Shown: one piece after another, positions 1-11,060 of the stretch | How the letters are laid out: each line of letters opens with the position of its first letter | Position numbering within the stretch: the stretch's first letter is position 1 | Assembly: GCA_947034895.1 (NCBI GenBank) | Contig: OX344765.1 | Location: 16,931,001 to 16,995,000, forward strand | Direction of reading: 5' to 3' | Source: Rhytidiadelphus loreus | Taxonomy: Eukaryota > Streptophyta > Bryopsida > Hypnales > Hylocomiaceae | Length of the DNA stretch: 64,000 nucleotides | Translations under genes and position numbers: made by a program | Notes under the pieces: generated by a model | The model's input: the letters and a program-made list of their open reading frames with translations, nothing else | Database searches by the model: none | Told to the model about the DNA's origin: nothing

Positions 1-2092
1 ATTTTTGGACGAATGTATCCATAGGAACTTGTAGTAAAATAGTTAGAGAAGATGTGGAAAAAATTTCAGAAGTTTCCACCATGTAGATTGCAAGATATTA
101 TCGTTTGAAGTGACAAAAATCCTTTTTTGGGCCCTGTGAAAATTTGAGCAGCTGCGCTTCACAACGTCACATTTGTATGAAAAAATCTCTAAAATGGTGG
201 TTACTTTTTGGATTCATTCTTCAACTCAAGTTGTCTACATGCTTAAAAAAATTTAGATCATTTGGAATTGTACAACAAATAAAAAAACATTAGTAAGTAG
301 AAAGAATTAGAGAATGATTAAAAATACTAAATTGTTAACAATTTAATTATAGAATTGAAAAATGCCAATCCCAATGGTTGTAATGTTGTAATAAACAATA
401 TACACCTAACATTTTTATTTTTTTTCCAATTTTTTTTAAAATTGAATTAAATAAAAGACTTCAAAGTTTATTTTAGAGTAGAGATTCCATAACTACCTAT
501 AAACTAACTCAAACTAAAATTCCTCATAACTTTCATTTCATTAATCGAAATAGAATGATTCAAAGCTTACCACATATATAAAAATCTAGAGAATAAATTT
601 CAAATTTTTATTTAAGAAAAAAGTGATTTTCAAAAGAAGTTTTTTTTCTACCCACGCTACCCGCAAAACACTGAAAATTACATATTATGCAATAACTTTT
701 GAACCATGTAGTCAAAAGTTATAAAAATTGTTGGGCCTTAATCCCTAAATGGATGGGCGACCATATATGGTTGATCTGAAATCTTAAGCTTATTATGCAG
801 TGGGTAGTTAAATTTGTTTAATTGGTCTCAAATTTTTTTCAGGCAATTTTTCAGGTTAACTATTGAAAACTTTCATTTTTCACTGAAAAAGGGACACATT
901 TGATTGTTGAGATGTCTCCAAAGCCATATATGTCCATTAGTGGATGATTAAAGCTTGCTAATTTTACTTCATTTTCCAATTTTGAGCAATTTCACTTGAT
1001 TTGAGATCTAAAAACTTGTATTTATTCATTTGCGTTGAAAATGGTCCCAATGGAAAGAATAAAGTGTTTTCATGATTTTCACCATTGAAAATTTAAATAA
1101 GCAAGTGTTGATTTGGAGTTATTTTTTATTTGTACTTATAAAAGAAAATTGCATTTCAACAATTGCAACTTGCAAGAAGGATTGTGTAATGAATTTAATA
1201 GCTTTTCAAGTAATATTAAGTTTTTTGAAAGGGCATTTTAGTGTGCTAACACAATTTGTAGTTGTTCATGTCACCTCTAATTCCAAAAAACCTTTATGTG
1301 CAAATATCTGAAACATTTTGGAGAGGGACAACATACTAAAAATAAAAAATGTACATTTTTCTTGTTATAATCTCACAACTCTTATGCAATTTTGCACTCA
1401 AAATTAGCGTGCATACTAATAAGCAAGCTCTTTAAACATCCACATGGTTAAATTTTGAAAAAAAAAAAAATTTGCTTCAATGGGATAACTATAAGCCCAT
1501 GCTCTTTTTTCATAGTCAAAACACACTTGAAAAGGCTTGGGTGTTTAGGGGTTAACCTTTTGAGGTCCGTGGTTGATTTGGGGGGTGGCCAAGACAATGT
1601 TACAAAATCAAGAAATGAAAAAATATTCTAGAGAATCTTCATGTATTTCATAGATTTAACCAGACCAATGTGGTGGCATACAAGTTTTGGGCAGCACAAT
1701 GAGTTTTGTGTAAAAAAACAAAGCTCACAATGATTGGTTTTGTACATTAATTGTCATATTTACAATCACCCCTATGTTAGATTTTTCTCATTTATTTTCA
1801 CATGCTAACTCAAATTGTGCTAATTTTTTGAAGGATGCATTTGGTTTTAAATTCCCCACAACCATTTCCTTTACTCTTTCTTCAAATTCAGAATAGAACT
1901 ATGTCTAAAACATGAGAAAGTGGCCAAATCGACCACAAAGTGGTCGACCAAACCTTAAAGGGTTAAAGCTACTCCTCGTCCATATTGTGTGAAATTTTCA
2001 AAGGACAACAAGAAAAACTCTGTCTGTAGTGAGCTGCCCAAAATTGCTATGTTGCCAAAAAAACGTTGTTTGGACGTTTAGGGGTTAATAGA
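1..2092. repeat. AT-rich dispersed repeat, copy 1
   Basis: Positions 1-740 and about 1967-2060 align closely with 45326-46170, including a shared block 'gtgagctgcccaaaattgc' at about 2030 and 46132. A third, weaker copy lies at about 62750-62900. The two longer copies differ by a 1.2-kb insertion in this one (742-1962). No open frame longer than 80 codons is convincing. This is non-coding mobile-element DNA of unknown family; the 45-kb copy is internal to a Harbinger-like element, so this one may be a relic of the same family. Confidence 0.7.
742..1962. mobile_element. TTAA-flanked insertion with CCCT-type termini (piggyBac-like ends)
   Basis: TTAA stands on both sides (738-741 and 1963-1966). 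The termini are inverted and similar: TCCCTAAATGG...GGGCGACCA at the left and, on the other strand, CCCTTTAAGG...GGTCGACCA at the right. The homologous repeat at about 46057 has a single undisturbed 'ccttgaagc' here, which is an empty site. TTAA duplication and CCC-starting ends are the mark of piggyBac elements. No transposase is present, so this would be a non-autonomous copy. An extra internal TTAA with a similar end at 1552 suggests nesting. Confidence 0.55.
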
Positions 2093-2399
2093 AAATGCAA
2101 AATTGGCAATCCAAGTGGAGGATCAATAAAAAAAAAATTGCCAATAAAGAAAATAAAATTTAATCATCTATTTAATCTCTTAAAAATTTATTATCTATAA
2201 AGTCAAAATAAAATAAAAAATTAGTTATTCAAATTAAAGAGTAGTAAAAAAGTAATGAGGATTTGATTGGTGAATTAAAAAAATTTAGAGTTTAATAATA
2301 TACTTGATATAGAAAAGAAAGTTTGAGACATGCAAGAAAAATTTAATAAAACCATAGTAATCAAAGAAAATAAATTTAGAAAAAAGATATCTAATATTT

Positions 2400-3135
2400 A
2401 ATTGGCAAATGAAAGAAGCTGATTTATTAAAACAAATGGATAAACTTTCAAATGAAAATGATAAAATTAATAAAAATTTAGCTAAAACTAAAGAGGAAAA
2501 TGAAGAACTTAAATTGTCAAGAGAGTCTTTAAGTCTTTAAGTAAATGAATTTGAACAACTTTATGAAGATACTAAATTGCAAATAAAAGATGTAATAATC
2601 TAACTTGGAAAAAAGTTCTCAATAAAAAACAATTGGATGCATCATCTTTGCAAATTGTAATGTTGAATTAGAAAGTTACTATTGTGTCATATGAAAAAAA
2701 TCAATTAATTATAGAAAACAAGATTTTCAAAGATGATAATGTATTGCAAAGAGAAACAATTCAAAAATATGAAAAAGTAGAAGATAGAAAAAGTAGAATA
2801 ATTGAAAAAGTAGAATATTTTTAGGCATTACAAATCAATTATCTCATGATCGAGAAAGTTTTAATATGAATAGAATAGTAATGTTTTTTCATATTGTATT
2901 TTTCATAAACAATCAATTATCAAAACAAAATATTAACAATTCAATGGAATTGTCTTTGAATAAGCAAATTAATTATGAAAAAGAAGTAAAATATAATCAA
3001 CATTTTTATATGATTAAAAAAATTAGCATGCCTAAAAATATTCAACATATTGAAAGTTTGAATGCTTTGTTGAAATTAAATAGAAGGTTTGATGTAGCAA
3101 GTGAAAAATGTGAATTTATAAAATTAAATTTATAA
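2400..3135 (+). pseudogene. Decayed AT-rich coiled-coil reading frame
   Basis: Across this stretch the plus strand reads as Lys/Asn/Ile/Glu-rich protein in short open pieces joined by a frameshift near 2600 and by stops. The first piece (about 2405-2535) encodes a heptad-like coiled coil; the last open piece is 2866-3135 (about 89 codons), and its frame is open upstream to about 2820. Several stops sit where Gln codons would fit. The base composition is far more AT-rich than the host genes at 19-41 kb. I do not recognise the family. The composition and Asn/Lys-rich style recall organellar, protist or large DNA virus proteins, but nothing here proves an origin. Confidence 0.35.
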
Positions 3136-3144
3136 AAATGTGAA

Positions 3145-4125
3145 TTTTCAACCCCACAAGAGGTCTCTTCACACCGAGAAGGGTTTCTTTGGGTGACAAA
3201 GTCCTGGAAAAAAAACTTAAAGATAAAGATTTTTAAGAAAAAAAAAATTAATTAAAAAAAAAATGAAAGTCCCAAACCCCAAACCTCGCCACAGTTCTCT
3301 CTGTACCAAGAGGGGTTTTTTGCAAAAAAAAATTTGCAAAAAATTAAAAAAAATCCTTTTCAAAGTCTCAAATTCCCAAATTCAGCCAAGGGGCTCTCTG
3401 TACTGAGAGGTAGCAAAGTCGCCAAAAAAAATTGATAAAAATAAAAACTTGGTTTAAAAATCCAAACTCCAAATCCTACCAAGGGGCTCTTTGTACCGAG
3501 AGGGTTTTGGGGGAGTGATGAAGTTGCAAAAGAAATTCAATCATTTTCAATCATTTTTAAAAACCTCTTTTTTATTATTTTCCCTTGAGATTTCCAATCC
3601 CAAAACTCTGCAAGGGTTTCTTAGTATTGAGAGACCCTTGACAGAGTTTGGGACTTCCAACCAAAATTTAAAAAAAAGAAAACTAATTTATTTTATTCTT
3701 TTAATTCAAATTTGTCACCTCAAAAAAATCCACTTGACACAGAGAGACGGCTTGTGGGTTTTGGAGCTTGGAACTTTTACAAAAAACAAAACAAAAACAA
3801 ATCAATATATTTTTTTAATTTTTTAACTTTCTTGCGACTTTCGAGAGTTTGGGGTTTGGGACTTTCAACAACAAAAGAAAAATCAATTATTATTATTGTT
3901 ATTTAATTTGAGAGTCCCAAACCCTAACACACGCAAAGGATATCTTGAAACCAAAAGGAATATCGGGAGTGCCAAAGTCGTAGAAAAATTAATTATTATA
4001 TATATATATATATATATTTTTTTTATAATTTTTATACTTTTAAATTTTTTTCTGAGAGTGTCACATCTAAAAGCCTCCAATAGTTCCTTCGGTACTAAGA
4101 TAAGTTTGTAGAGGTAATGAAGTCA
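3145..4125. repeat. Tandem array of about 105-bp units
   Basis: Degenerate copies begin near 3148, 3263, 3364, 3458, 3585, 3905 and 4050. Each has a block like 'gtcccaaaccccaaacctc', then 'ccaaggggctctctgtacc' and a 'gaggggttt...tgacaaagtcg' segment followed by an A-rich spacer. The small open frames here are by-products of the repeat. The array is cut at 4125 by an inserted element and resumes at 7792. Confidence 0.7.
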
Positions 4126-4540
4126 CTAGGGGAGGACACTCCCCGCGCTTTACAAAGTGACCTACGGCGAAAAATAGGGTGGATTTAATTCATCATAGGT
4201 AAAATTTATAAAGATTTTACATTTAAAGAAGGGGACTTAAAAAGTGACATGTCTTTTATAAGTAAAATAGATACCCGAAAATTATGGTCCATTAATTATT
4301 TTTTAAATGTAAAATAGGGGCCAAAGAATAGGATCCAAGGAATTCTATTTACTAGGTTCAGTTATGGTTATGCTACAGTACTAGTAAGATACAGGTACTA
4401 TACAAATCTGAAGTATAACTACAACATATCTTGTAGTCAGTCGATGAATGGGGTAGTTTCCATCTGTTCTGTCTGTTAAGTTTAACGACTACTGCTAGGG
4501 TTTAGGCGCGAACGATAATTTCGAGGTTGGGAGGGAGGCG

Positions 4541-4800
4541 CGGCAGCGTGTGTTCACGAATTTGTTTGCAAATCTGGGTGCGGTTGAGGGTTAATCACGC
4601 GATGAGTTCTCCAGCTTCTTGAGTGACGGCAGCGTGTGTTCACGAATTTGTTTGCAATCTGGGTGCGGTTGAGGGTTAATCGCGCGATCAGGGGGGCAGC
4701 TTGTTGAGGGACGGCAGCGTGTGTTCACGAATTTGTTTGCAATCTGGGTGCGGTTTAGGGTTAATCGCGCGATGAGTTCTGCTGCTTGTTGAGGGACGGC
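4541..4800. repeat. Three 85-bp tandem repeats
   Basis: The block 'cggcagcgtgtgttcacgaa' starts at 4541, 4627 and 4712, and a truncated copy starts at 4797, a period of 85-86 bp. The copies are nearly identical, so the duplication is recent. They lie upstream of the gene at 5678 inside the hAT-like element and are probably its leader or promoter. Confidence 0.85.
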
Positions 4801-5094
4801 AGCGTGGAGATGGTGTTTCCGATTCGCGCGATCAGTTCTTCGGCTGAACCGTGGAGGCTGCTCTTGGGGATGGCATGCGCTTGGTTGTGGGTGCGCGATC
4901 AGATTGGTGGTGGGCTTAGGGTGAGGAGGTGAACGAAGGGGTCGGCGATTCCTTGTGCGGGGGCGCTTGCTTGTGTGTGCGCGATCAGTTGTTTGTGCCC
5001 GATCAGTTTTTTGTGCGCGACCAGTTTTTTGTGCGCAATCAGTTGTGGAATTCTGTTTTGGGGTCAGCGGCGTGACAAAGGTGTTCCCGATTCC

Positions 5095-5360
5095 TGGTGC
5101 GGGGTTTGCTTTTGAGGGGTGCGCGATCACCGATTTCTGGCGCGGGGTTCGCTTTTGCGGGGTGCGCGATCACCGATTCCTGGTGCGGGGTTTTGCTTTT
5201 GCGGTGTGCGCGATCAGTTCTGCCTGGTGCGGGGTTTTGCTTTTGCGGTGTGCGCGATCAGTTCTGCCTGGTGCGGGGTTTGCTCTTGCGGTGTGCGCGA
5301 TCAGTTCTGTCTGGTGCGGGGTTTGCTTTTGCGGTGTGCGCGATCAGTTCTGCTGGGGTG
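5095..5360. repeat. 43-44-bp GC-rich minisatellite
   Basis: Unit starts at 5095, 5138, 5181, 5225, 5269, 5312 and about 5355, each with 'tggtgcggggttt' and 'tgcgcgatcagttctg'. The period is not a multiple of three, so the long overlapping open frames across it are not a coding signal. Related 'gcgatcag' blocks extend upstream to about 4830. Confidence 0.85.
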
Positions 5361-5677
5361 TGCAAGGTTCACCAGCGTGGAGGATGGTGTTCGGGATTGT
5401 TTTAGCTTGCTTGTTTGTGCGCGATCAATTGTGGTGGTGTGTTCAGGTCGGCGGCGTCACGGAGTGCGGGTGTTGTTCGTGTGTTCGTTTGTGCGGGTGT
5501 GTTTTCTGCTAGTGTGTTCACGACGGTGCTGGGGAATCTTCGGGCGGGGGTTCTGTATGCCTGCGATTTGTTCTGGACTCGTGTTCACGGCACGGCAGCG
5601 TGACGAAGGTGTTTGCTCTTGCTTGTGGAGGGGTTGTTTGGGTTTAGGGTTGTTTGCAGCGGTACTTGTTGAACGAG

Positions 5678-6539
5678 ATGGCGACTTCTATCAAGCTATG
5701 GACGATGGAGGAAGACTTCGGTGTTGCAACTCTGTACAGCAAGGTGAAGGTTTCAGCCGATGAAACCTACGCGTCTTTGAGGCTGCGTCTGGAGGACAAA
5801 GCGGCGCTCGAATGGCCATTCGAATTCTGGGACAACGATGATCAAATCAGAGTTCCGCGGAGGATGGAATCCTTCAGCGACATGCCTGGACATGTTTATG
5901 TGCTGCCCCTGCGTGCTGCGGGCGAAGACAGATCTTCCAAGCGACAGCGCGTGGATGATGCCGATGCGGGTATCGACGCGCTCCCTGAAGACGGAAACTG
6001 CGTGGACATCCGCAAAGAATCTGAAGAACTTGCTGTCCCAGATGTGGATCCTACTGGGAACTCGAGGGCTACTGTGACATCGGGAGTCACTGAGTCTTTG
6101 GAGCACCAGCTAAATTCTACTCTTATTGGCGAGGACATCTGGAAGCGGTATCTCGAACAGCTGGAGAGGACGAAGCGGGAATTGCAGAGCGCCTCCTTAG
6201 AAGACAATCGGTGGTTTTTGAGGACCATTGACATCAATGGACTCGGGGTTGTGAAGATTTTCTGCTGTGAATGCAAAAAGGAGGTTGGAGGGGGGAGCGG
6301 TAAGCATGAGAAGAGCAACAAATCAGAATCCACACATAGAGGTTATGCTGCAGTATTATTGCAAATACGTTGGACGGGACAAATTCAAGTATGACCATAC
6401 TGATAGCAAGTGGATTGACATTGACTGCGTTATATGTAACGTGACCTTGGCGTACAACCCTCAGAATGAGGTGTACAGTCTGGATCGGAATGATGCCGAG
6501 CACTTGCGGCAGTTTCTGGCAGACCACAGTGCCCGCTGA
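5678..6539 (+). pseudogene. Frameshifted gene of unknown family carried in the hAT-like element
   Basis: The start is taken at 5678 (MATSIKLWTMEED), just after a plausible splice acceptor 'tgtttgcag'. The first part (to about 6300) encodes a beta-grasp-like segment (VATLYSKVKVSADETYASL), then an acidic linker with a basic stretch SSKRQRVDD, then a cysteine motif FCCECKKEVGG. The continuation (YYCKYVGRDKFKYDH ... CVICNVTLAYNP, ending in a stop at 6537-6539) is in another frame. A candidate 54-nt intron (6300-6353) has good GT-AG ends but does not restore the frame. The Cys pairs suggest a zinc-binding domain. I do not recognise the product. Codon use is richer in GC than the flanking repeats. 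Confidence 0.5.
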
Positions 6540-6639
6540 CTTTCGGTGGATCACCTTCGGCCTCCCATACTTCAGATGAGTCCTAAACCTTCGCAGTGGG
6601 GCAGAAAAGTTCATGTGGTGGTGATATTGTGGGCTACAA

Positions 6640-7200
6640 TGGGATGTACGGGGGGCAATGCGCTTGTTCACATGCATTGTAAATGTGGCAGTGTGGATGA
6701 TGCACAATGCGCTTGTTCACATGTGTGGTAAATGTGGCAGTGTGGATGATGCACAAGTGAAGGATGAGTTGTGGAGGATCGCATGAATTGCATGGACCGT
6801 GAGGATTGGTGGAGTCGCTGAACATGGCTGTGGGCACAAACCAGTTGAAGTGCTTCTTCAAGTGCAACCGGTTGGCCCTAAACCAAATGCTATTCCTTAT
6901 GCAATTTTTTTGAATGCATGTGCACATCTTGGGGCCTTGTAGAGCTGAAAGTAGAGCTGAAAGGAGGACTTCAGTCACATTTGTGTGTGAGGGATGCACT
7001 TGTTCACATGTATTGGAAGTGTGGCATCTTTTTTGATGCATGACTGTTTTCTGAGAGGCTGCTGGTTTTGTCAATCAGACTTGTGACTTGTGATTTATGG
7101 GGTGCAGTGTAATCACTTGGAATGTGATGATTGGTGGATTTGCAGAACATGGTTGTAGGAGTGAAGGAGCTGATCACTTCTCCAATTGGTTTGGGGTGAC
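6640..7200 (+). pseudogene. Fragments of a PLS-type pentatricopeptide-repeat (PPR) gene
   Basis: Several typical PPR phrases occur in broken frames: NALVHMHCKCGSVDDA at about 6655, a second NALVHM..KCGSVDDA about 50 bp later, DALVHMYWKCG at about 6990, PKPNAIPYAIFLNACAHLGAL at about 6882, and WNVMIGGFAEHG at about 7118. Plant PPR proteins of this class bind organellar RNA and act in editing or processing. Here stops and shifts break every unit, so no product is expected. Its place inside the hAT-like element indicates gene capture. Confidence 0.7.
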
Positions 7201-7799
7201 TATGAGTCTCATGTACAAGTAGACATTTGTGTCATAGACTCTAAATTTTTTTTCACATGTGTTGGATGGCTTAGAACTGCAGCTTGTTGCCATAGTTCTT
7301 GTAAATGATTTGTAATGTTTGTGTTTTTTAACACCTTTAGTACATTAAACTCTTTCATTACTTTTTCATTTGTAATGTTTGTGTTTTTTAACACATTTTG
7401 TACATTAAACTCTTTCATTACTTTGTCATTTGTAATGTCTTGCTTTTATTTAGCATTTGTGCATGTATTTGTCTTCAAGTATGCATTCTAATGTAAACAC
7501 ATCCATTTTTTGCCTTAAAGTTGAATCTTGTGGGTGTACAGGGCATATCTTGTCACTTTAATTCTCATTACTTGTTAAATTAGTTTTGTTCTTTATAAAG
7601 AAAATAGCCTCCAATAAATTCAGCCTATGTACGTATTATAAGTAAAGATAGGCATGATAATATGGGCTCTAGGGGGGTTTATAAGTAATTATAGGGGCCT
7701 GAAAATTCAAAAAAACAAATAAATACCCCCCCTAAAAATACCCCAGCGCCGCACGTGGTACCCAGAAAATACGAAGAGTGTCCTCCCCGGGTGAAGTCA

Positions 7800-8060
7800 A
7801 GAAAAAAAAATTGAAAAAAAAATTACTTTTTAATTTTTTTGAGTCTCACTCTTTGAAATCCCTGAGGGACCTTTTGGTAACAAGAAATGTGATAAAGTCA
7901 TGGAATTTTTTTTTGAAAAAATAAAAATAAAATTTTTGAGAGCTTTAAGCCCAAGGGACCACTAGATATCAAGAGGGGTTTCTAGAGGGTGATGGAGTTG
8001 TGAAATAATAAAATAAATATTAATAAAAATAATCTCTTGATATATATGATATTTTTTTAT
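7800..8060. repeat. Tandem array resumes after the hAT-like insertion
   Basis: Two more degenerate units of the 3145-4125 array, with 'gagtctcactctttgaaatccc' at about 7840 and 'agcccaagggaccactagat' at about 7948, each followed by an 'aagtcatgg/gatggagttgtg' segment. The array was therefore continuous before the element landed in it. Confidence 0.6.
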
Positions 8061-9240
8061 ATATTTTTTTATCAGGAATCTTCCATTTCCATAATTTTTT
8101 TCAAGATCAGCCTCCAAAACACCCTCATCTAAATCCACAATAATAGGTCCTAATCCAAAAAATCCCCCCAAAAAAATTCTAAAATTGGAAGCTCAGAAGT
8201 TCATGACTCTTGGGCTCACGCTCTAAGGTTTACAAAATAACATCCCTAATAAAACTACTAGTATCCATCCATCCATCCACTATAATATAGGCATAGTGAT
8301 CAAAGTCACAATTTGCCATGCGGATGGTCACGTTTTCATCCATACTCTTCATTTGTGTTTTAGAGTCTAAAGAAGGGGCACGGAGCTGCAATGTTTGATG
8401 TTGCAAATTTTGCAACAAAATGTACATGTACACATATATGTACAATCTCCCTTCTAATAGAAGTATGAAATATAGTCAATCTTGAGACCAAAAATGAACA
8501 TATTCTTATTTACATTGATTCAAATCCATTATACTCCCTATGTCCCTCTAAAAAAACTAAAAAAACTTCTCCACGAGTGGTTAGTTGTGATTTTAGGCTT
8601 TGTGCTAGTGATTCATACATTCAATAACTAGAAACCCATCCTCTAGATCTATGTAAAATCTCCAATTTAGGTGCCATCATTCAAGCATCCAAAATCCATG
8701 CAAAAAGTATCATGTTTGAGCATCGTTCATGAATGTTGTCATCTCGTCATTCCTGATGATTTTAAGGTTGGTGGCAACAACATGATTCTAGAAATATATG
8801 CTCCCAACCTAAATACCCACAATAAGGAAACATGGTCCCCTTCATAAACAAAGCTTCATAATGTCCAAGTGGTCATTAAATCCATTATCAATATGACTGT
8901 TTGAAGAAGCAACAAATAAGTATAAGGTACCTCATATGGATAAGGCCAAGCTTGTTAGGAGAGGAATGCTCCTTGATCGCTTGCCACTTGCCCCTACAAG
9001 GTCATCCAACATTGCCAACACTTATTCAACAGTCGAAATAAGTAAATGGAACTCTTTAGTGGGACACAAATTGTGCTTGATTTGGAGGGTTTTAGATTGG
9101 GACCGAGGGAGTAGGTTGGAGTTTCATCTCTCACGCTACACACATAAGAGCATCGCTACCCCTAACCGATACATGGGGCCGGGATGGCTAAAAGGCAACC
9201 CGGTCTCCAAATCTCCCCTACCATGATGTTCAGATGTTGG
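8061..9240. other. Intergenic sequence without a supported gene
   Basis: AT-rich, with a small (atcc)n run near 8265. A short stretch at about 8765-8830 reads GGNNMILEIYAPN, reminiscent of the endonuclease of LINE elements, but it is broken on both sides and too short to call. The open frame 8936-9226 has no recognisable features. Confidence 0.4.
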
Positions 9241-10589
9241 TGTGGGCGCTTATTTATCCACCCTTGGTAAATCGGCGAACACAACCAAGTTCTAATTCTA
9301 TGGTGTTCCTATTCTAGTAGGTGTCTAACGTCGGTCCATTGTACCTTCCAAGCAATGGATCTTTTGCTAATTTCTTAAGTTTGTCCTTCTAATTGTGGCC
9401 CCCAAGGGACTAGGATTGATTCCTCTTAGGCTAATTGTTATGCTATGTTATGCTTCTATTCTTAAAGCTTCCAAAGTCTATTATATCTTTCTAGAGTGAA
9501 AGCACATCTCATGCCATTTCTAAAAACCTAAACCCCGTTCAATTTGAACGGATGAAGTTTTGACCGATTGGCCATCTAACTTCATCCACGGTTTTCTAGG
9601 GGCTCCTAATTCCGAATGGAGGTGAAAATTGACCTACGGACTTGAACTCCTATGATCTAGCTAAGTTCCAAGTTCCGACTTGGATGGATGAGAACTCCTT
9701 AGTTTCATTTGTTCTAGGCTCTAAACTTCATCCATATATATCTTTGGCGTCCTAACTCCGATTCCTATGTGTCTTATGTTTTTGGAAACCCCTTGATGTC
9801 TACTCTTGACTTATCTACTCAAATTTTACCTGAATTCTAATCTACTAGTACCTAGCTCTCGGCCCTACCTAGTGACTAACCCCTAATGGGCCTTTTTTAG
9901 GGAAGGAAGTTTAGCTAGCGTGGAGATCCATGATTAGGGCGGTTAAGTCCCCCTCTTCTACCATTGCAAGTTGCAAGGATGAGCCCACCCGTTGGCCAAA
10001 GCGTTCTTTATAGCCACGAAAGAATTGTATTTCTTTCTCGAAGTTTCTTACCTCTTCTTTTCTTTTGCCTCAACCCTCATGCCCCATTGATTGGGAGTAG
10101 TTGGGTTGTCACCTATTTGGTTACGTAGTCCTAAATATGGACTAACTACCTCTTACGCCCCCTCTTGCGCGCCGAGATACCCTAATGGTGGAGAAGGATT
10201 CTTCATAATTCTTCTATCCTCTCCACTCCTCCTATCTAAGCCTTGTTCACCTCTCACTCGTTGGGCTTGCTCCATGGATGTTGTGGTCAAATGGTTGGAG
10301 AGAGAAGAAGGTGGTGTTGGTGTTGGGATGAAGATTCCCTCTTGCTAATTCTTTCTCTTATCTTCTATTCTAATCTATCTTCCCTTGTGCTAGTCTATAC
10401 TACTCTTTCTATACTAATCTATGTACTTCTTTTTATATTAGTTTATTCTTTCATGGTGCTACTCTACCCTTTTCTTTCTATACTAATCTACGTGCTTCCT
10501 TTATGTTAGTTTACCCTTCCCCCATTTGTTTGCAAAGAAAACTAAATAAAAAAAAAGGAGGAACAAAGCCCAAGTTGCTACGGTGCTTA

Positions 10590-11060
10590 GCCCTGGAGCC
10601 TAGCTGTTGCGGCGCCAGCCTTTGAGCTTGGTTTGTAGTGCTAAGGTGTTTGGCCTTGGGTACCTAGGACTGTTGACTCCGGTGTCACCCTTGGGACTCG
10701 GTTTGGGTGCTTGGGTTTGTTGGCTTGGGTGCCCAGCTTTGGGTATCCGGGGCTGCTGGTACTATGGTGCCAACTTTGAACTCCGGTTTGTGGTGCTTGA
10801 CTTTGGTGCTCATGGCTACTAGCGCTACGGTGCCCGACCTTCGATGTTGGGGTTGCTAGTGTTGTGGTACCAGGCCTTGGTACTTGGGACTGTTGGTTGC
10901 GATGCCCGGCTTTGGGTGCCAAGGTTGTTGGTTGTGGTGTTTGGCCTTGGTGCTCAAGGCTACTGGTGCTGTAGTACCTGGCATTGGTACTCGAGGCAAC
11001 TGGCTGCGATACTCGGTTTTGGGTGCTGGTGTTGTGATACCTAGGATTGTTGGTGCTATG
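10590..11060. repeat. Degenerate GC-rich minisatellite inside LTR copy 1
   Basis: Loose repeats of 'tggtgctgtggtacctggc', 'ttggtactcgaggc' and 'gctttgggtgcc' type, roughly 30-70 bp apart. They occupy about the position of the (different) minisatellite at 56310-56620 in copy 2. The long frames on both strands here (such as 10641-11180 minus) come from the repetition. Confidence 0.5.

Larger units (their letters stand above)
4126..7791. mobile_element. hAT-like DNA transposon, 3666 bp, carrying captured gene fragments
   Basis: The ends are inverted repeats: CTAGGGGAGGACACTC at the left and, reverse-complemented, CCCGGGGAGGACACTC at the right. Similarity continues weakly inward for about 60 bp. 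Both sides carry the identical 8-bp TGAAGTCA (4118-4125 and 7792-7799), and the outside sequence is the same tandem array on both sides. An 8-bp duplication is characteristic of hAT elements. No transposase is visible. The cargo is GC-rich minisatellites, a frameshifted gene (5678-6539) and PPR remnants (6640-7200), which makes it resemble a Pack-type carrier. Confidence 0.75.

Noticed and set aside
4591..5763. Several long overlapping reading frames on both strands
   Set aside because: They cross 85-bp and 43-44-bp tandem repeats, and are Cys/Arg-rich through repetition. No frame is favoured and no domain is seen.
6300..6353. 54-nt intron joining the two halves of the gene at 5678-6539
   Set aside because: The splice sites look good, but the join does not bring the two halves into one frame and the length is below the usual plant minimum.
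8765..8830. LINE endonuclease-like phrase MILEIYAPN
   Set aside because: Too short, with stops on both sides and no reverse transcriptase nearby.
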